Shown here piece after piece: positions 11,564-23,378 of a stretch of DNA of 64,000 nt. The notes below the pieces were generated by a model. That model was not told where the DNA came from. It did not search any database and saw only the letters and a program-made list of their open reading frames with translations. Source of the DNA: Papilionanthe hookeriana x Papilionanthe teres (lineage: Eukaryota > Streptophyta > Magnoliopsida > Asparagales > Orchidaceae). The DNA lies in the NCBI GenBank assembly GCA_022702705.1, contig CM040434.1, positions 19,945,771 to 20,009,770 of the forward strand, given 5' to 3'. The position numbers and the translations under genes are program-made. Each line of letters starts with the position of its first letter. Positions within the stretch are counted from its first letter, which is position 1.

Positions 11564-12100
11564 AAGGGTGAGCATTCGGTCTGTTTGGATAGGTTGGTTT
11601 TAAAATTGGTCAAACTAATTGCAACCGAAATCCAAAATCCAGAAAACCAAACTAATCTAAATTTTGATCAAATCGAACCGATTGAATCGAAATATATTCG
11701 ATTTAAACTGTTCGGTTATGAACAAACTAAAATTTAATTGTTTATTGGTGTTTGGCTAAGTATAAACATTATGTATTACATACTTTAGCTACAAAATATC
11801 AATTTAATTTTATTAATCCTCTATTTATTTCAATCAAATATTGCATATAATATAATTTTTAATTTTTTAAAATTTATGCCACATGAAATTAAAATATAGT
11901 AAAAATTTTAATAAAGTTTGGATTTTTTGGTTAGTTCGGTCAAATGAAAATTAAAATCGAACTGAAAAATGAAAATCAAATATTGAAGTTTTAAAAACCA
12001 AAAACTGAAATCCATTGTTGAAACCGAACTGAACCAAACAAATTTCATCCATTTAATTTTTCATTATTTGACCAAATAATGCACACCCCTATGAATTGAT
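11556..12100. repeat. 8-bp target duplication around MITE
   Basis: GCATTGAT at 11556-11563 and GAATTGAT at 12093-12100 flank the element at 11564-12092 with 7 of 8 bases matching. Removing one copy plus the element rejoins the copia-2 integrase frame as ALMFTT, which shows the empty site directly. Confidence 0.85.
11564..12092. mobile_element. hAT-like MITE, 529 bp
   Basis: A short non-coding element inserted in copia-2. It starts AAGGGTGAGCATTCGGTC and ends in the imperfect inverse, TTGACCAAATAATGCACACC then CCTAT. The inner sequence is AT-rich with many diverged copies of the CGGTT/AACCG motif in both orientations. The 8-bp target duplication is the hAT superfamily signature, and the termini fit the common plant group beginning AGGGGTGTGCATTCGGT. 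No transposase is encoded, so it depended on an autonomous relative. Confidence 0.8.
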
Positions 12101-13400
12101 GTTTACCACTCAAGTGCAAAAATATATTTGGGTGAAACCATTTGTGCTGTTACATTCCTCATAAATAGAACTCCCAATAAGGTTTTAAACAGTTTGATAT
12201 AAAAATGCATTTATCAATGGGGACTTGGAGGAAAAGCTGTTCATAGATGTACCTCCAGGATTTAGTCAGAAGTTCGATACAAAAGGTGTGTAAATTAAAG
12301 ATGATATTATATAGGTTGAAAGAGTCGCCCAGAACGTGATTTGAGAAATTTAATGTGTTTGTTAACGGTCGGGTGCATACTCAAGCATAAGGAGATCATG
12401 CAATGTTCTTTAAACATTCAAAATATGGGAATGCAGTCATACTGATCGTATATATGGATGATATATATTTCACCGAGGATGACACAAGAGATGAATTGTT
12501 TGAAATCTACTTTCTCGTCGGTTTTCAAATCAAATACTTGGGATCTCTGAGGTTTCCTTAGTATGGTGGTTGCTCAATCGAGGAAAGGGATTGATGTTTC
12601 CCAAAATAAGTACGTTCATCGTCTTCTCAAAGAAACTGGGATGAGATTGTAGGGATGCAGACACTCCAATTGATCCCAATCAGAAATTGAGAGATAGGAA
12701 GGAATGTGATCCAGTGAATACAGTTTAGTATCAAAAGTTGGTGGGAAAGTTAATATACTTATCACATACATAATCAAATATTATCTTTATTGTGAATTTG
12801 GTGAACTAATTCATGCAATCACCCTATCAGAAATATCTAATAGCAGTTAATAGGATTCTCAAATATCTAAAAAATACTCCATACAACGGTTTACTCTTTT
12901 AGAAAACCGCATAACATAGCATAGAGGCATACACAGTTGTTGATTGGGTGAGTTCAGTTATTGATAGATGATCGACATCCGGATACTGTACTTATGTATG
13001 GGGAAATTTGGTTACATAGAGAAGTAATAAAGAGAATGTGGTTCAGAGGATTAGTGTCGAGGTAGAAAATATAGGTATATGGCTAAAGGAGTACGTGAGA
13101 TGTTACGTTTAAAGAGAATTCTTGAAGAGCAGTGGATCCCGATAAATATGCCCATGAAGTTATACTATGACAATAAAGCCACCATAAGCTTTGCAGAAAA
13201 TCTAGTGCAACATGATTGCACAAGGTATGTGGAGATTAACAGACACTTCATAAAAGAGAAGATTAATTGTGGAGCTATTTGATGTCATTTACTCATACTA
13301 CAGAAAAAATAGCAGATATATTTACCAAAGGACTTCTCAAGCCTAGTTTTGAGCTCTTTGTAAGCAAGTTGGACATGATAGATATCTATGCTCCAACTTG
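12093..13400 (+). pseudogene. copia-2 integrase end, reverse transcriptase, RNase H (pseudogene)
   Basis: Continues the polyprotein after the MITE. Reverse transcriptase remnants are FIDVPPGFSQKFDTKG near 12240 and a degenerate catalytic YMDD-like box near 12453. RNase H (13079-13282) reads LYYDNKATISFAENLVQHD and VEINRHFIKEKI, with the DNKA and H-x-x-K blocks recognisable. The part at 12660-12997 recurs almost unchanged at 21464-21807 inside another element. Numerous stops mark it as dead. Confidence 0.8.
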
Positions 13401-13744
13401 AGGGGGGATTTTTAAGTATTTCAAATTTTAGCTTTTTTTTTATCATTTCTAGTATTTTCAACTTCTAAAATTTTTTATTGTTGGAAATGTTTGTTACTTA
13501 TTCTAGCAAGGGATATTTATACCTGATTTTGTGCCTTACCTAATTTGGCGGCCTTCCCCTGCTATTGATTTTGTAACCGTTTCTTATAAAATTGACGAGA
13601 AATTATTTTTTTCTCTCAAAAACTACAGTATCCTTTAATTTGCATCAATCTATATAATTAACCATTTTTTTGCTTTGAAACATTGCTTTCATATTTTGAG
13701 GAACTAATTTTGATTGAACTAATTCCTTATAAGAATGGCTAAAA

Positions 13745-13996
13745 ATAGGGTTGAGAGTTTAGCTCGAAGATCATCAATTGCTAGAGAACGATTTGAGATC
13801 AGCTTGAAGTTATACATATATAAATATAAACACACACACACATACACATGTTTAGTTGAAATCAACAAATAGCTCCATTTTGAGCCCGCTTGTTTCAATT
13901 TCGGGATGAACTAATTTTGATCCATAATTAAATCTTTTAAGCCAAATTTGACTTAACCCCAGCTCGGCTCGAAATCAAATTGTTCACAGCCCTAGC
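13745..13996. mobile_element. hAT-like MITE remnant
   Basis: A 250-bp stretch begins TAGGGTTGAGAGTTTAGCTC and ends with the approximate inverse, GCTCGAAATC...TTGTTCACAGCCCTA. Flanks GCTAAAAA and GCTATACA match at 6 of 8 bases, consistent with an old 8-bp target duplication. A (CA)n run lies inside at about 13831-13844. The same terminal style (TAGGG-TG-AAC-AGC-CGA) recurs near 16845 and 43645. No coding capacity. Confidence 0.5.
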
Positions 13997-14800
13997 TATA
14001 CATGATGGTCTTTGAGAATTCTCATAAATCTCAGGAGCTGAATAAGTTCTTCCTAGAAGAGATGTCTCACAAACCCCCTTTCATCATAAAAGTACAAACC
14101 CAAGTAGATGGTGAGATTATTAAAAAAGAAAAAATCATTTGAGGAAAATGGAGATGCAAACTAATAAGGCCCAATTTGACAAATATTTCAAGGTACATTA
14201 TAAACCAGTTTCAACAACATTCTAATACAAATAGTTCTTTGTAAATATAGTAATTCAATTAATGTCAAACTTACCAACTTCCTCCAGTAAAATGACCTAA
14301 TAGAGAATATTTATTGTAGACATAATTTTAAATGAAACATCATTCATCCATAATCCAAAATGCAAATTTAAGTAGAAAGCCAAATGTCAAAGTTTTAATT
14401 GAAAAAAAAAGGATACATTTGTATTCCCTGGTAAAAAGATGACCTGTAGCAATATTTAAATGGTCATGAATTACAAATTTTAACCAATATTTGTAACTTG
14501 TAATTTAACAACTTCAAAAAGTTGTTCAGACAATCACTTTTTTTCAACGTAGGACATTTAATTCATAAATCAAAATTCAAATTCAGGTGTTTTTTTTAGG
14601 AGTTTTCAGTTCAAGTCACAATCCTTTCATCTAAGGCAATACTTCTAAATCTCTCTCAAATTAATTTGCTTAATGTTAAGATATTCCAATTTAAACTGAT
14701 GTGAATCAAATGAGCGACATTTTCCTCTGTAAATCTCATACTTTAGTTGCTTATTATAATGATTATATGCTTGTGGAAGCTATTTTTATAGGTTACAGAT
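13997..14800. other. AT-rich spacer
   Basis: No gene, repeat boundary or regulatory site could be supported in these 800 bases. Confidence 0.5.
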
Positions 14801-14809
14801 GTTGAGCAC

Positions 14810-15560
14810 GCTCCAGGGAGTTGAAGATGACAAAATGGTCAAAAGGTTATTGGCGTGCCCGAGCCAAAGGCTGGAACGCCTGCACCATCTTCTCGAGTTG
14901 GAAGCAAACCAGCACCAATGAGAAGTGTGCCCGTGTCACCTTCTCTATGGAGAAGATCGCGCTGCCACGACACATCCATGCTTACTAGTTGCACATACGC
15001 GCCATCACACCAAACGCCTGGCACGCCCGCGCCGCAACACTGTACTTTTGCACCATCGCTTCAGCAGACGCACAACACATTCCACAATTTGACAATTTTG
15101 GAAGGTTTTTTGCATGATTTTGAGCCCAAAGTATATAAGAGAAGGCATGAACATTAGAAGACACCCTAGGCTCCTAGGAGGCCTCTTTTCAACATTGTTT
15201 TGAGAAGAGTTTGTGTGACCTAGGGTTCTCTTGGGTTTTCCTTAGGAAACATCTAGGGTTTAGTCTTTGTGAGAGTTTGGACAGAGTTAAAAGTGAGGAT
15301 TTGTATGAACTTCTACGAGGGAGATTGATGGAGAGCTTGCATTGTACGAAGAAGATTGTGGTGTATTGGAAAGGGATATTGGCTCGGATTTGAGTTTTTT
15401 GTACCCACTTACACTGTTTTCTTTAATGTTTTCAATGAGAATCTTTTTGTTTTCTTTCTTCATGCATAATAGCTTTTTTTTTTGTACTCCTATGATATAA
15501 GATATATGATTTCTTCGTTATTTTATCCATGAAATTTTTTTCTGAATGTTTTTTCTAAGT
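14810..15560 (+). other. GC-rich LTR-like promoter island with TATA box
   Basis: Composition jumps from AT-rich to GC-rich at about 14850-15060, with repeated GCCCG and CACGCCCGCG words, then a TATATAAGAG box at about 15131, then a T-rich stretch with AATG..TTTTC motifs. GC-rich U3, TATA box and T-rich downstream sequence are typical of plant Ty3/gypsy LTRs. No partner LTR, target duplication or primer site was found, so a solo or truncated LTR is inference. The 100-codon frame at 14855-15157 is probably a by-product of composition. Confidence 0.35.
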
Positions 15561-16190
15561 TTTGGATTTCATATGTTGATATGTTAACCTTCTGATCGTA
15601 GTTTACTCTTGATCTGACCAACTAGGAAGTTAAAACTTATTGTGATCTAAAACTTCTAGCCATCGACTAAAAAAACAAGCATGTTAACACACATTCACCT
15701 AATAAAATAAACAAATCGTCATTAGGAGAGTTCAACCTAGATAGGGGATTAGAAGATTCATAGGAAACCTTGCATGGTTAAGCCCCCTTAATTGTCATAT
15801 GTGTGTCCAATAATTCTTATGACCAAGACATAGGCTAAGAATGACTTGTATCTAGTTGTCAATAATAATGTGGGAAACTCGTAGGAAAAACATCAACAAA
15901 ACACTAGACCGTGTCAAGGGAGTATGTACCTTTTACCTACGAGAAATTCCAACAAAACGTAGTTCTATTTTTTTTATTTTTGTCTGCATTAGGATTTTAA
16001 AACCTTTCACCTTCTACAAATTTAATCCCATCAAACTAGACTTTGCGGCACAGTAAACTAGAACGATATATGTTAAAAAAGTTGATAAATCTCCTCATTA
16101 GATTGATTAGTGGATTCTAATTTCATATATTATTTGATCGATATGTATACTTAGTTGACCGATTGCTTCAAAGTAAATACAGGCATCATA
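15560..16190. other. Spacer, nothing recognised
   Basis: AT-rich sequence with no supportable gene or repeat boundary. It may be the downstream part of the LTR-like island, but nothing shows that directly. Confidence 0.4.
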
Positions 16191-16622
16191 GACCTACATA
16201 AAAATATTGATTACACTATGTTATTAAAGTTAAAGTCACAAAAATTTGTTATCATATTGGATTATTGTTAATGTGATTTTCGAGTTATCTCATTATTTAC
16301 TATGGACTTTATAAAGTGCAAAGCTTAAGTATTTTATTTTACTTTTATCATATATCAAGATAAAATAATATACTAATACTAGAAATATGTCCTAGTCTCT
16401 AGTCTAAGTAGTGATTTGTTCATTTGCTTGCATACCATCCATAAGCTAAATAACGCTCTTTGTTGAGCATCATTACAAACTTTGAAAAATGATAACCAAA
16501 TTTTATGTTTCAATAAATTTGAGTGTACTTCTATTATTGATGATTTGACGTGAGATTTCGGTTTGATGAATGTTATGTTCATCATTATAGATTTCTAAGA
16601 AGTGGTATTAAAGTGGTTATCA
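16190..16622 (+). mobile_element. Copia LTR remnant with primer site
   Basis: The stretch AGTCTAAGTAGT...CTCTTTGTTGAGCAT...GTTTCAATAAATT...GATTTGACGTGAGATTT...TTATGTTCATCATTAT aligns block by block with 41430-41624, the 3' LTR of copia-4. Here it is followed by TGGTATTAAAGTGG (about 16608), a decayed initiator-Met-tRNA primer site, so this is a 5' LTR with the element interior missing. The left boundary is approximate. Confidence 0.6.
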
Positions 16623-16832
16623 TATCAATTACAAGGAAAAATTTCTATTGTACTTTCCCTGTGTTGATTATTTCAGCAAAATAGATTTTTAAAAAAGGAA
16701 TTTTTTTCTCTATAGAAAAGTCATTCTAACAATTACAGTGCATCTATTATCTTCTACATCTGAAATTCCATAAGATTGCATGTTGTAGCGGTTTTACCCC
16801 TTGTTGTTTATTTTTTTTTTTAGAGTAGTGGT

Positions 16833-17510
16833 GTAAACAAGCCAAGTTTGAGCGAACCGAAGACTTGTTCGTCTTCAACTCATTCCAATTTTATGCTCAT
16901 ATTCGACTAGTATTCAAAATGACACGTGAATAGCCTATTCGTATTCACTCAATTTAAACTAATTTATTAGAATTAAACTTGTGTTCGACTCATTCAATTA
17001 TTTAACAAACCAAACCTAATATTTTATTTCTCCTCTTATGATGTTCGAAATTTTAAATATATATATTTATTTAATATAAATATATTATATAATATCAATT
17101 ACTTTACAACATTAAACAGAAAAATTCTGTTGCTTTTAAAGTGCTTTTCTCACATATGAAGTCTCGGACTCCCGATGTGGGACTAAAGTAAAGAACAAAC
17201 CAAAAGTTTCTTTCCACGTTTTCTCTATGGAGAGATTATTCCAAGGCTTATTCACGTACAAAACAACCATTTCTTATGAAGTTACTTGTCTATCACCTAA
17301 AGCATTTACATACATACCAGGGTGCAGACAGCGGGGCGATGGGGAGGAGATGGAATTTTTTTAAGTGTGTTTACATAGATACCACCCAACTCTTACCTGT
17401 TTACATTTATACCACCCAAATATTATTATTTAATTATTTAATTCTTTTGAGTCAAATCGAGCCAAACACGAGTTATTCTCGATCAACGAGCTTTTTTGAC
17501 TGCCCTAGAG
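16833..17510. mobile_element. Possible hAT-like element remnant
   Basis: The left end (GGTGTAAACAAGCCAAGTTT) and the right end (inverse of TAGGGCAGTCAAAAAAGCTC) resemble each other in inverse orientation and share the style of the 13745 and 43645 remnants. The interior includes a different block at about 17160-17400 with CCGATGTGGGACTAAAG and two near copies of TTTACAT-GATACCACCCAA. No convincing target duplication was seen, so a second insertion inside an older MITE is only a guess. Confidence 0.35.
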
Positions 17511-18708
17511 AGAAGTATATTAAATACAGCTGCTAAAATGAGAAAAAAAAATTGAACTTATTAAAATGGGTCCGGAATATGTTTGCTAGTCATGCACGTT
17601 TAAGTCTTGCATGAATTTCAAAAATTCAATTATCATTGAGGTCCAGTACTTGACATTCAGTTAGTGCTCGCCATATGTTATAGAACTATGTCGTATTTAT
17701 TATTCTGTCTATGAATAGCATGTTGTATTAATCCCATTGATTAAATCACTAGAATAAAATTAGATATCAGCACAACTACAACTAGATATAGTTGTTAATC
17801 TGGTCTCCACTTTTTGTAATTGATGTGTGAAATTTTTATCCGGCATGAATCTCGATGCATTTTTTAACAATAAAGATTTTGAATTCAATTTCAAGATTAT
17901 CTGGGCATCCATTTTAACAAGTTTAGAGTCGAACTCACCATATCCATAAGACGAATCCAATGATATAAAAATCGGTTCAATCCGGATCTAATCAAGCCCA
18001 CATCAAGTTTCCGGATCGTCGATAGGATTGTCAAATGAACCCCGAATTTGACATATTATAGTCAAATTGACCGTCTCGTAAAGAAATATCGGACGATCCA
18101 AAGACCACTAAATTCTAAGGCCATTAAGGCACACAAATTCTTGAAGTTTACCTATGATCGAGGGGGATCAGCATGGACCAACCGATCAAGTGGTTAGGGA
18201 AGCTACGAGCCAAAGACCAAAATACCCTTCCCTTGAGTGTTGGGGGGGGGTAGAAAAAAAATAAGTGGAATTCTAGAGCCTAGTTTGGAGAGAAGACTCG
18301 AATAAGAATCGGCGAGTAACTATCAGTCTCTGTAGCCGCTGACTGTCGGATGTCACAGCCTACCGCCGGTATCCATTGCCTGCAACCGTTGTAGTCAAAA
18401 TATGATTTTTTTTATCTAACACTTTCTTTGTGTTATACAAAGCCAAGTATAATTTTTAAGGCAATATTGTAATCTCATCCTCCCAATTGCAAGAGAAGGT
18501 TCTGTACTTACAAACACATAGGAGATTATTTTGACTGGGCTAGATTCTGTGGTTTTTTCACTTTTCAGGTTTTTCCCACATAAAAAATCTTAGTGTTTCC
18601 CAATTTTATCCGTATGTAGTGGAACTTCATATAATGCTAAGACATTAAAATACCACCCTACCGCGATAATTTTCAAGAACGTGGCATTAATTATTATCCG
18701 TTATTTTT
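17511..18708. other. Spacer, nothing recognised
   Basis: About 1.2 kb with no open frame, splice pattern or repeat boundary that could be supported. A G9 run lies near 18242. This is the left flank of copia-3. Confidence 0.4.
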
Positions 18709-18941
18709 TGTATGAAAAGTAATGAATCTAATGGCTCTATATTAGGAAACTTAACTACAATAAATTGATTTTAGAAAATCTAATAAATGTATTTTATATA
18801 TTAAGTAATCTAATTATATGAGATCTAATTGCAAGATTTTTTATCTATTAGAGATATTCCTAAACTATAGATATTAGAGTGTATATAAATATATAATTAG
18901 TTTTCAATTGAATAAGAAGAGAAAGAGTTGTTTTCCTCACA
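18709..18941 (+). repeat. copia-3 5' LTR
   Basis: Shares with 22054-22289 the blocks GAGATCTAATTGCA-GATTTTTT, TTAGAGATATTCCTAAACT and GAGTTGTTTTCCT. Begins TGTATGAAAAGTAATG and ends TCACA next to the primer-binding site. Confidence 0.8.
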
Positions 18942-19439
18942 TGGCATCAATGCCATGCACGGCTCATTGTCGATAGTTTACTCGTCTCAGCATAGTTCCC
19001 CACACGCAAGTGTGGCTTTATCTGCGTCATTTGAATCGTTAGTCTGTACGTCAAAGATGAACGATTCGACAAACAGTTGGTATTCACCATGTCAACACCG
19101 CGCGACAAGTGCAGTCATCTCACGAGCAGTCGTCTCTAGCAGTGTCATTCGTCGAGTTTGTTTGTCTTTGGCCATTGTCGAACTATTCGTCTAGTTATTT
19201 GAGTTCTATGGCTCATTATTGTTCATCTATGGCATTTGTCTCATCCTTCGGTTCGTGCATGCCATCGTTTTCAGGAGTTCATCTGAAAGAGGCTCGGCTT
19301 ATTGGTTTGCCTAAAACAGATGGTGGGATCGTAGCACAGTGGTTAGTTTCTCCCCTATCCTCTATCTACAAATAACATCATTGGAATTAGTTGATTCAAT
19401 CTCTTTGAATATTTGAAGAGGGTCATGGTTGGTGAACAA

Positions 19440-21440
19440 AAATATGGTAACAAGTTTGATTTCATCAGTAACAAAAATTATTCATGAAAAATTAAATGGC
19501 CTCAATTATTTTTGTTGAAACAATACTGTGAGGCTTACTTGAGAAATATTTCTCAAGAAAGTCACTTTCTTGATAATCCTCCAGCTGAGATTGATTCAAA
19601 TTATTCCGAGTGAACGAGAATTGATGCCCATCTCTTGATACAAATATGGAATTTTATCAAACCTAAGTAATATGATCATATTACTCATTGTAACTGTGTT
19701 AAAGATGCAACGGAGGAATTGGCATTTGTGTTTACTAGAGAAAATATTGTTCAAATCATTAATGTAAACAAGAAGTTCTATCAAACTGAACAACGGGATC
19801 AATCACTTATCACATGCACTTTAAACATGTTTATGAAGAATTAAATGCACTACTGCCCTTCAGTACTAATGTCCGGATTCAGTAGGCTCAAAGAGAACAA
19901 ATAGCTATTAGAAGTTTTCTAGCTGACCTCAACTCTAAATATGAAAGTGTCAAATTACATATTTTATCTAACATTGGAGTTACTACACTGAGGGAAGCAG
20001 ATAATAGAGTATTGCATACTATTCAAAGTTGTCATGCTTCATTCGTTCAACAACTTTATTGCTCTTGCTAGCCAAAATAAAATAAAAACATTAGTAAATC
20101 TCAATCTCGGGCAATTATAGAAGTGAAACTCAAATTTCTGTAAATCAAAACTCGATAGCAGTTTTCTACTACAGCAATGAACCCGGTCATATGAGAGAAC
20201 ATATTAGAAGTTGCTAAAAAGAATTAGAATGGTTCAAGATCATGGTCAGCTCACATGGACAATACTAATGAGGCCTCTTAAAGTCGGACTTCTCAATTTC
20301 TGTAGAAGTATATGCTAAATTTATCCAATTTCAGGACGCATCCAAAAAATCTCCCTCTATCACTGCCCTTGCTGAGTCAGATAATAATTATCATTATCTT
20401 TCCTCTTCCACACAATGGGTTGTTATTCTAATGATACATATCACATGACAGGTAATTCAAAACTCTTTTTCACATTTTCATAAATATATTTCTTCCATCA
20501 CCTTAGCAGATTGATCTACCTCTAATGTTCTTGGTTCTAGCCTCTTCAACGTTACATCTACATTGCCTTTAACTTTTATCTTTAGTTCACCTCAATTCTC
20601 TTTTAATCTTATTTGTTACTAAAATTACACATGCTCTCACTTGTTTTATATTATTATTATTTTTCCTGATCATTGTTTTTTAAGAATCTTATGAAGAAAA
20701 ATATTATTAGTAAAGGACGTGAGTCGGGGGGCTGTAAATTTTGGATAATGAACAACCTCGACCATAGCCTTTTCCAACACCTTATCTCCTTTTGAGATGC
20801 ATTGTTGATTAGGATATCCATCCATCACTAGCAATGCTAAAAAAGTTATATCCTCAACTTCAACAATTATCATCTCTAGATTATGAGTCATGCCAATTTT
20901 GCTAAATAACATCATTTGTCTTCTGTTATCAGAGTTAATAAAGAGTTAGTCATAATTTTAAGTTGTTTCATTTTGATGATTGGGGACATTGTTCTGCTTT
21001 ATCTATTTGATTTCGATATTTTGTCACCATTATAGATGATTTCTCTCATATGACTTGACTTTATTTTATAAAATTTAGTACTGAGTTAGTATCATATTTT
21101 CAATCCATTTACAAACAACAATTTTCTTGCCATAAGGTAGTTCAACTGGTTCCCATGTTATATGAGAGATTGAAAATATAAATAGATTAATTGGAGATTA
21201 GGCAGAAGGTAGTAATAATGCAGATTGGGCAAGTTCCAAGATTGATTGGAGATCCACTACTGCATATTGTATTTTTGTTGGTGGTATCAGGACTAAGGAA
21301 GAATTAAAAATAGAGCGTAGTGTCAAGATCCAATGCAAAACCCATGCAATGGCACGAACTTCAAGTGAATTGATGTGGGTCTCCCAATTCTTGACCAAAA
21401 TGGGTTTTAAGATATCAGTTCTAGCAAAGTTGTGTTGTGA
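19440..21440 (+). pseudogene. copia-3 gag-protease-integrase-RNase H remnants
   Basis: Gag (about 19440-20040) contains FLADLNSKYESVKLHILSN (near 19915-19975), a UBN2-type gag block. A knuckle near 20163 has lost both first cysteines (FYYSNEPGHMREH). Protease near 20415 is frameshifted. Integrase survives as FVTIIDDFSHMT at about 21021. RNase H at about 21235-21440 reads DWRSTTAYCIFVGG, ARTSSELMWVSQF and LCCDN. Every domain carries stops or indels. Confidence 0.75.
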
Positions 21441-21848
21441 TAACCATGCTGAATACCTATTGCTTCAAACACTCCAATTGATCCCAATCAAAAATTGAGA
21501 GATAGGAAGGAACGTGATCCTGTAAATACAGTTCAGTATCAAAAGTTGGTGGGAAAGTTAATATACTTATCACATACATAATCAAATATTATCTTTATTG
21601 TGAATTTGGTGAACTAATTCATGCAATCACCCTATCAGAAATACCTAATAGCAGTTAATAGGATTCTCAAATATCTAAAAAATACTCCATACAAGGGTTT
21701 ACTCTTTTAGAAAACCGCACAACATAACATAGAGGCATACACAGATGTTGCTTGGGTGGGTTCAGTTATTGATAGATGATCGACATCGGGATACTGTACT
21801 TATGTCTGCGTTGTGATAACCAAGCTGCAATACATATTGCTTCAAACC
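21422..21848 (+). repeat. Direct duplication of about 40 bp flanking a templated insertion
   Basis: GTTGTGATAACCA-GCTG and TTGCTTCAAAC occur on both sides of the insert, at about 21431-21470 and 21809-21847. Both copies encode the same RNase H segment (CDN-A then ASN/LLQT), but only the right copy continues into the downstream RNase H ([16 protein letters not shown]). The target was therefore duplicated when the ~340-bp segment was inserted. This is far longer than the 5-bp duplication made by an integrase. Confidence 0.8.
21464..21807 (+). mobile_element. Templated insert copied from a copia-2-like element
   Basis: These ~340 bases match 12660-12997 of copia-2 with about 13 substitutions counted by eye and no indels. 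They share copia-2's disabling changes, such as the TAATCAAATATTATC segment where an intact copy would encode RPDIA. It is a partial reverse transcriptase/RNase H fragment, not a terminal piece, lying in the same orientation inside copia-3. It has neither LTR ends nor a poly(A) tail, so it did not arrive by standard integration. Confidence 0.85.
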
Positions 21849-22053
21849 CCGTCTTCCATGAGCAAATTAAGCATATTGAGTTATATTGTCATTTGTTCAT
21901 GAAAATATTCAACAAAATTTAATTTCTACGACTCATGTAAAGACTGAGGAATAATTAAAGGACAACTTCAGAAAGACCCTTAAAGAAACTAAGGTCACTC
22001 ATATTTGTAACAAGCTAAGCAAGATAAATATCTATGCCCTAACTTAAAGCGAG

Positions 22054-22289
22054 TGTTACCGAAAATAATAAATCAAATAGTTCTATATTAGAAGACTTGA
22101 TTATGGTAGCTTGAATATAGGAAATCTGATAAATTTATTTTCTACATTATGTAACTTAATTCGAGGAGATCTAATTGCAGGATTTTTTCTCCATTAGAGA
22201 TATTCCTAAACTGTACAGACTGGAGTATATATAAATATGCAACATATATTTTCAGTTGAAGAATAAAAGGAAGAGTTGTTTTCCTAACA
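22054..22289 (+). repeat. copia-3 3' LTR
   Basis: Partner of 18709-18941. It is preceded by the C-terminal remnant ICNKLSKINIYA and a TTAAAGCGAG tract standing in for the polypurine tract. Confidence 0.8.
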
Positions 22290-23378
22290 ATTTAAAATAA
22301 ACTAAATTCAAGTATTATGCTACCAAAGACACCACTATATGTAAATTTATTTGTTTTGAAATATGTAGATATTATTAAAGAATTAGACAGATCTATGCAA
22401 AAAGTAATAACCGAGATCAAAACTCCTTTTTTGACTCTTCATATTCGTTTGTAATAATAAATATATGACAATTTTGGCATTTTTCATGCATGAAAAATGT
22501 TGGTGCAAATAAAATGCATATTATTAGCCATATTACTAATAGTTATTAACTATATATTTTTTAAAGAAACCATTTCTCTATAAGTTTGTTCAATGCAGCA
22601 TTAAGGCAAAGAAAATATAATATAGTATATTATGGAAATGTCCAATCTTGTTACTTGACTGACAGAAAGAAAAGCAACTATTGGAGTGGGAGAGTCAGAG
22701 TCGAAAAGATGATTCCTCACTTCTTTATCTCTTTCAAAATCATGCATGAGACTTTCACCTCGCACGGCTCCTAAGTGATAAAAGAAAGAAGAACTACTCT
22801 TTTCTTTCTTTGGAGATGTTTGATGATATTGTCATGCATTTAATTTTGATCACTCTTCCTACACATTTAATCCTCATATAAGTTACAATAATGGGAACTA
22901 AACCCACTGCTTAGTGTGTGCAAGAGGAAGGGAGATTGAAATAAGATAGAAAGAGCTCATTTAGCTACTTCCAATTATGCCTATCAAAATGCAAAGAAAA
23001 TGAACTGTAAGAGAAATAGGGTTATAGATAAAGAAATTTTATTAAGGTACAATAGAAATAAGATAATATTTTTTATCTACTCTGGTGCAAGAAAGTTAAT
23101 TATATGAAGGACTATCTCAAGTATGCTATGTGGCTAATGATACGTGTACTTCAAATACATATAGCAAAATATGCTTGATAAATAAACAAATAAAACAATG
23201 CAAATACAAAAATTAAGATTTAATTCAGTAAATCTACTTTAAAGCAACTAAAAATAGGTGAACGACAATAAATTTTTATGATTTATGTCCCTTTTAGTAA
23301 AAAATTATAAATTTTTTTTAATTTACAAAGTAGGTTAACACTCTGAATACTCCAATTAGAATCAAAATCTTTATTAGA
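22290..23378. other. Spacer between copia-3 and copia-1
   Basis: AT-rich sequence with no supported gene. The 62-codon frame at 22586-22774 has no recognisable domain. Confidence 0.4.

Larger units (their letters stand above)
9118..13640 (+). mobile_element. Ty1/copia element, degenerate (copia-2)
   Basis: A plus-strand copia element. Its 5' LTR remnant (about 9118-9240) and 3' LTR (about 13410-13640) share the stretch around TATTGTTGG-AATGTTTGTT and the following TTATT.TAGCA.GGGA. Between them, in order, are gag, zinc knuckle, protease, integrase, reverse transcriptase and RNase H remnants. The 3' LTR is preceded by a purine-rich TTGAGGGGGG tract at about 13399-13408. The 5' LTR loses similarity after about 9240, so the element is rearranged there. 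No target duplication was found. A hAT-like MITE at 11564-12092 interrupts integrase. Confidence 0.75.
18709..22289 (+). mobile_element. Ty1/copia element, internally deleted (copia-3)
   Basis: Flanked by matching LTRs of 233 and 236 bp. The left LTR is followed directly by TGGCATCAATGCC, a degenerate initiator-Met-tRNA primer site. The right LTR starts TGTTACCGAAAATAAT and ends CCTAACA. The internal region is only about 3.1 kb. Gag, a broken zinc knuckle and protease are followed by a scrap of integrase and then directly by RNase H, so most of integrase and reverse transcriptase is deleted. Flanking bases (TTTTT versus ATTTA) give no clear target duplication. Confidence 0.8.

Noticed and set aside
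12660..12997. copia-2 itself as the direct donor of the insert at 21464
   Set aside because: The insert keeps some less-decayed codons (for example D-V-A-W-V-G-S), so both more likely derive from a shared decayed ancestor or another copy.
19325..19350. TAGCACAGTGGTTAG resembling a tRNA A box
   Set aside because: Lies in the copia-3 leader with no B box downstream; probably chance.
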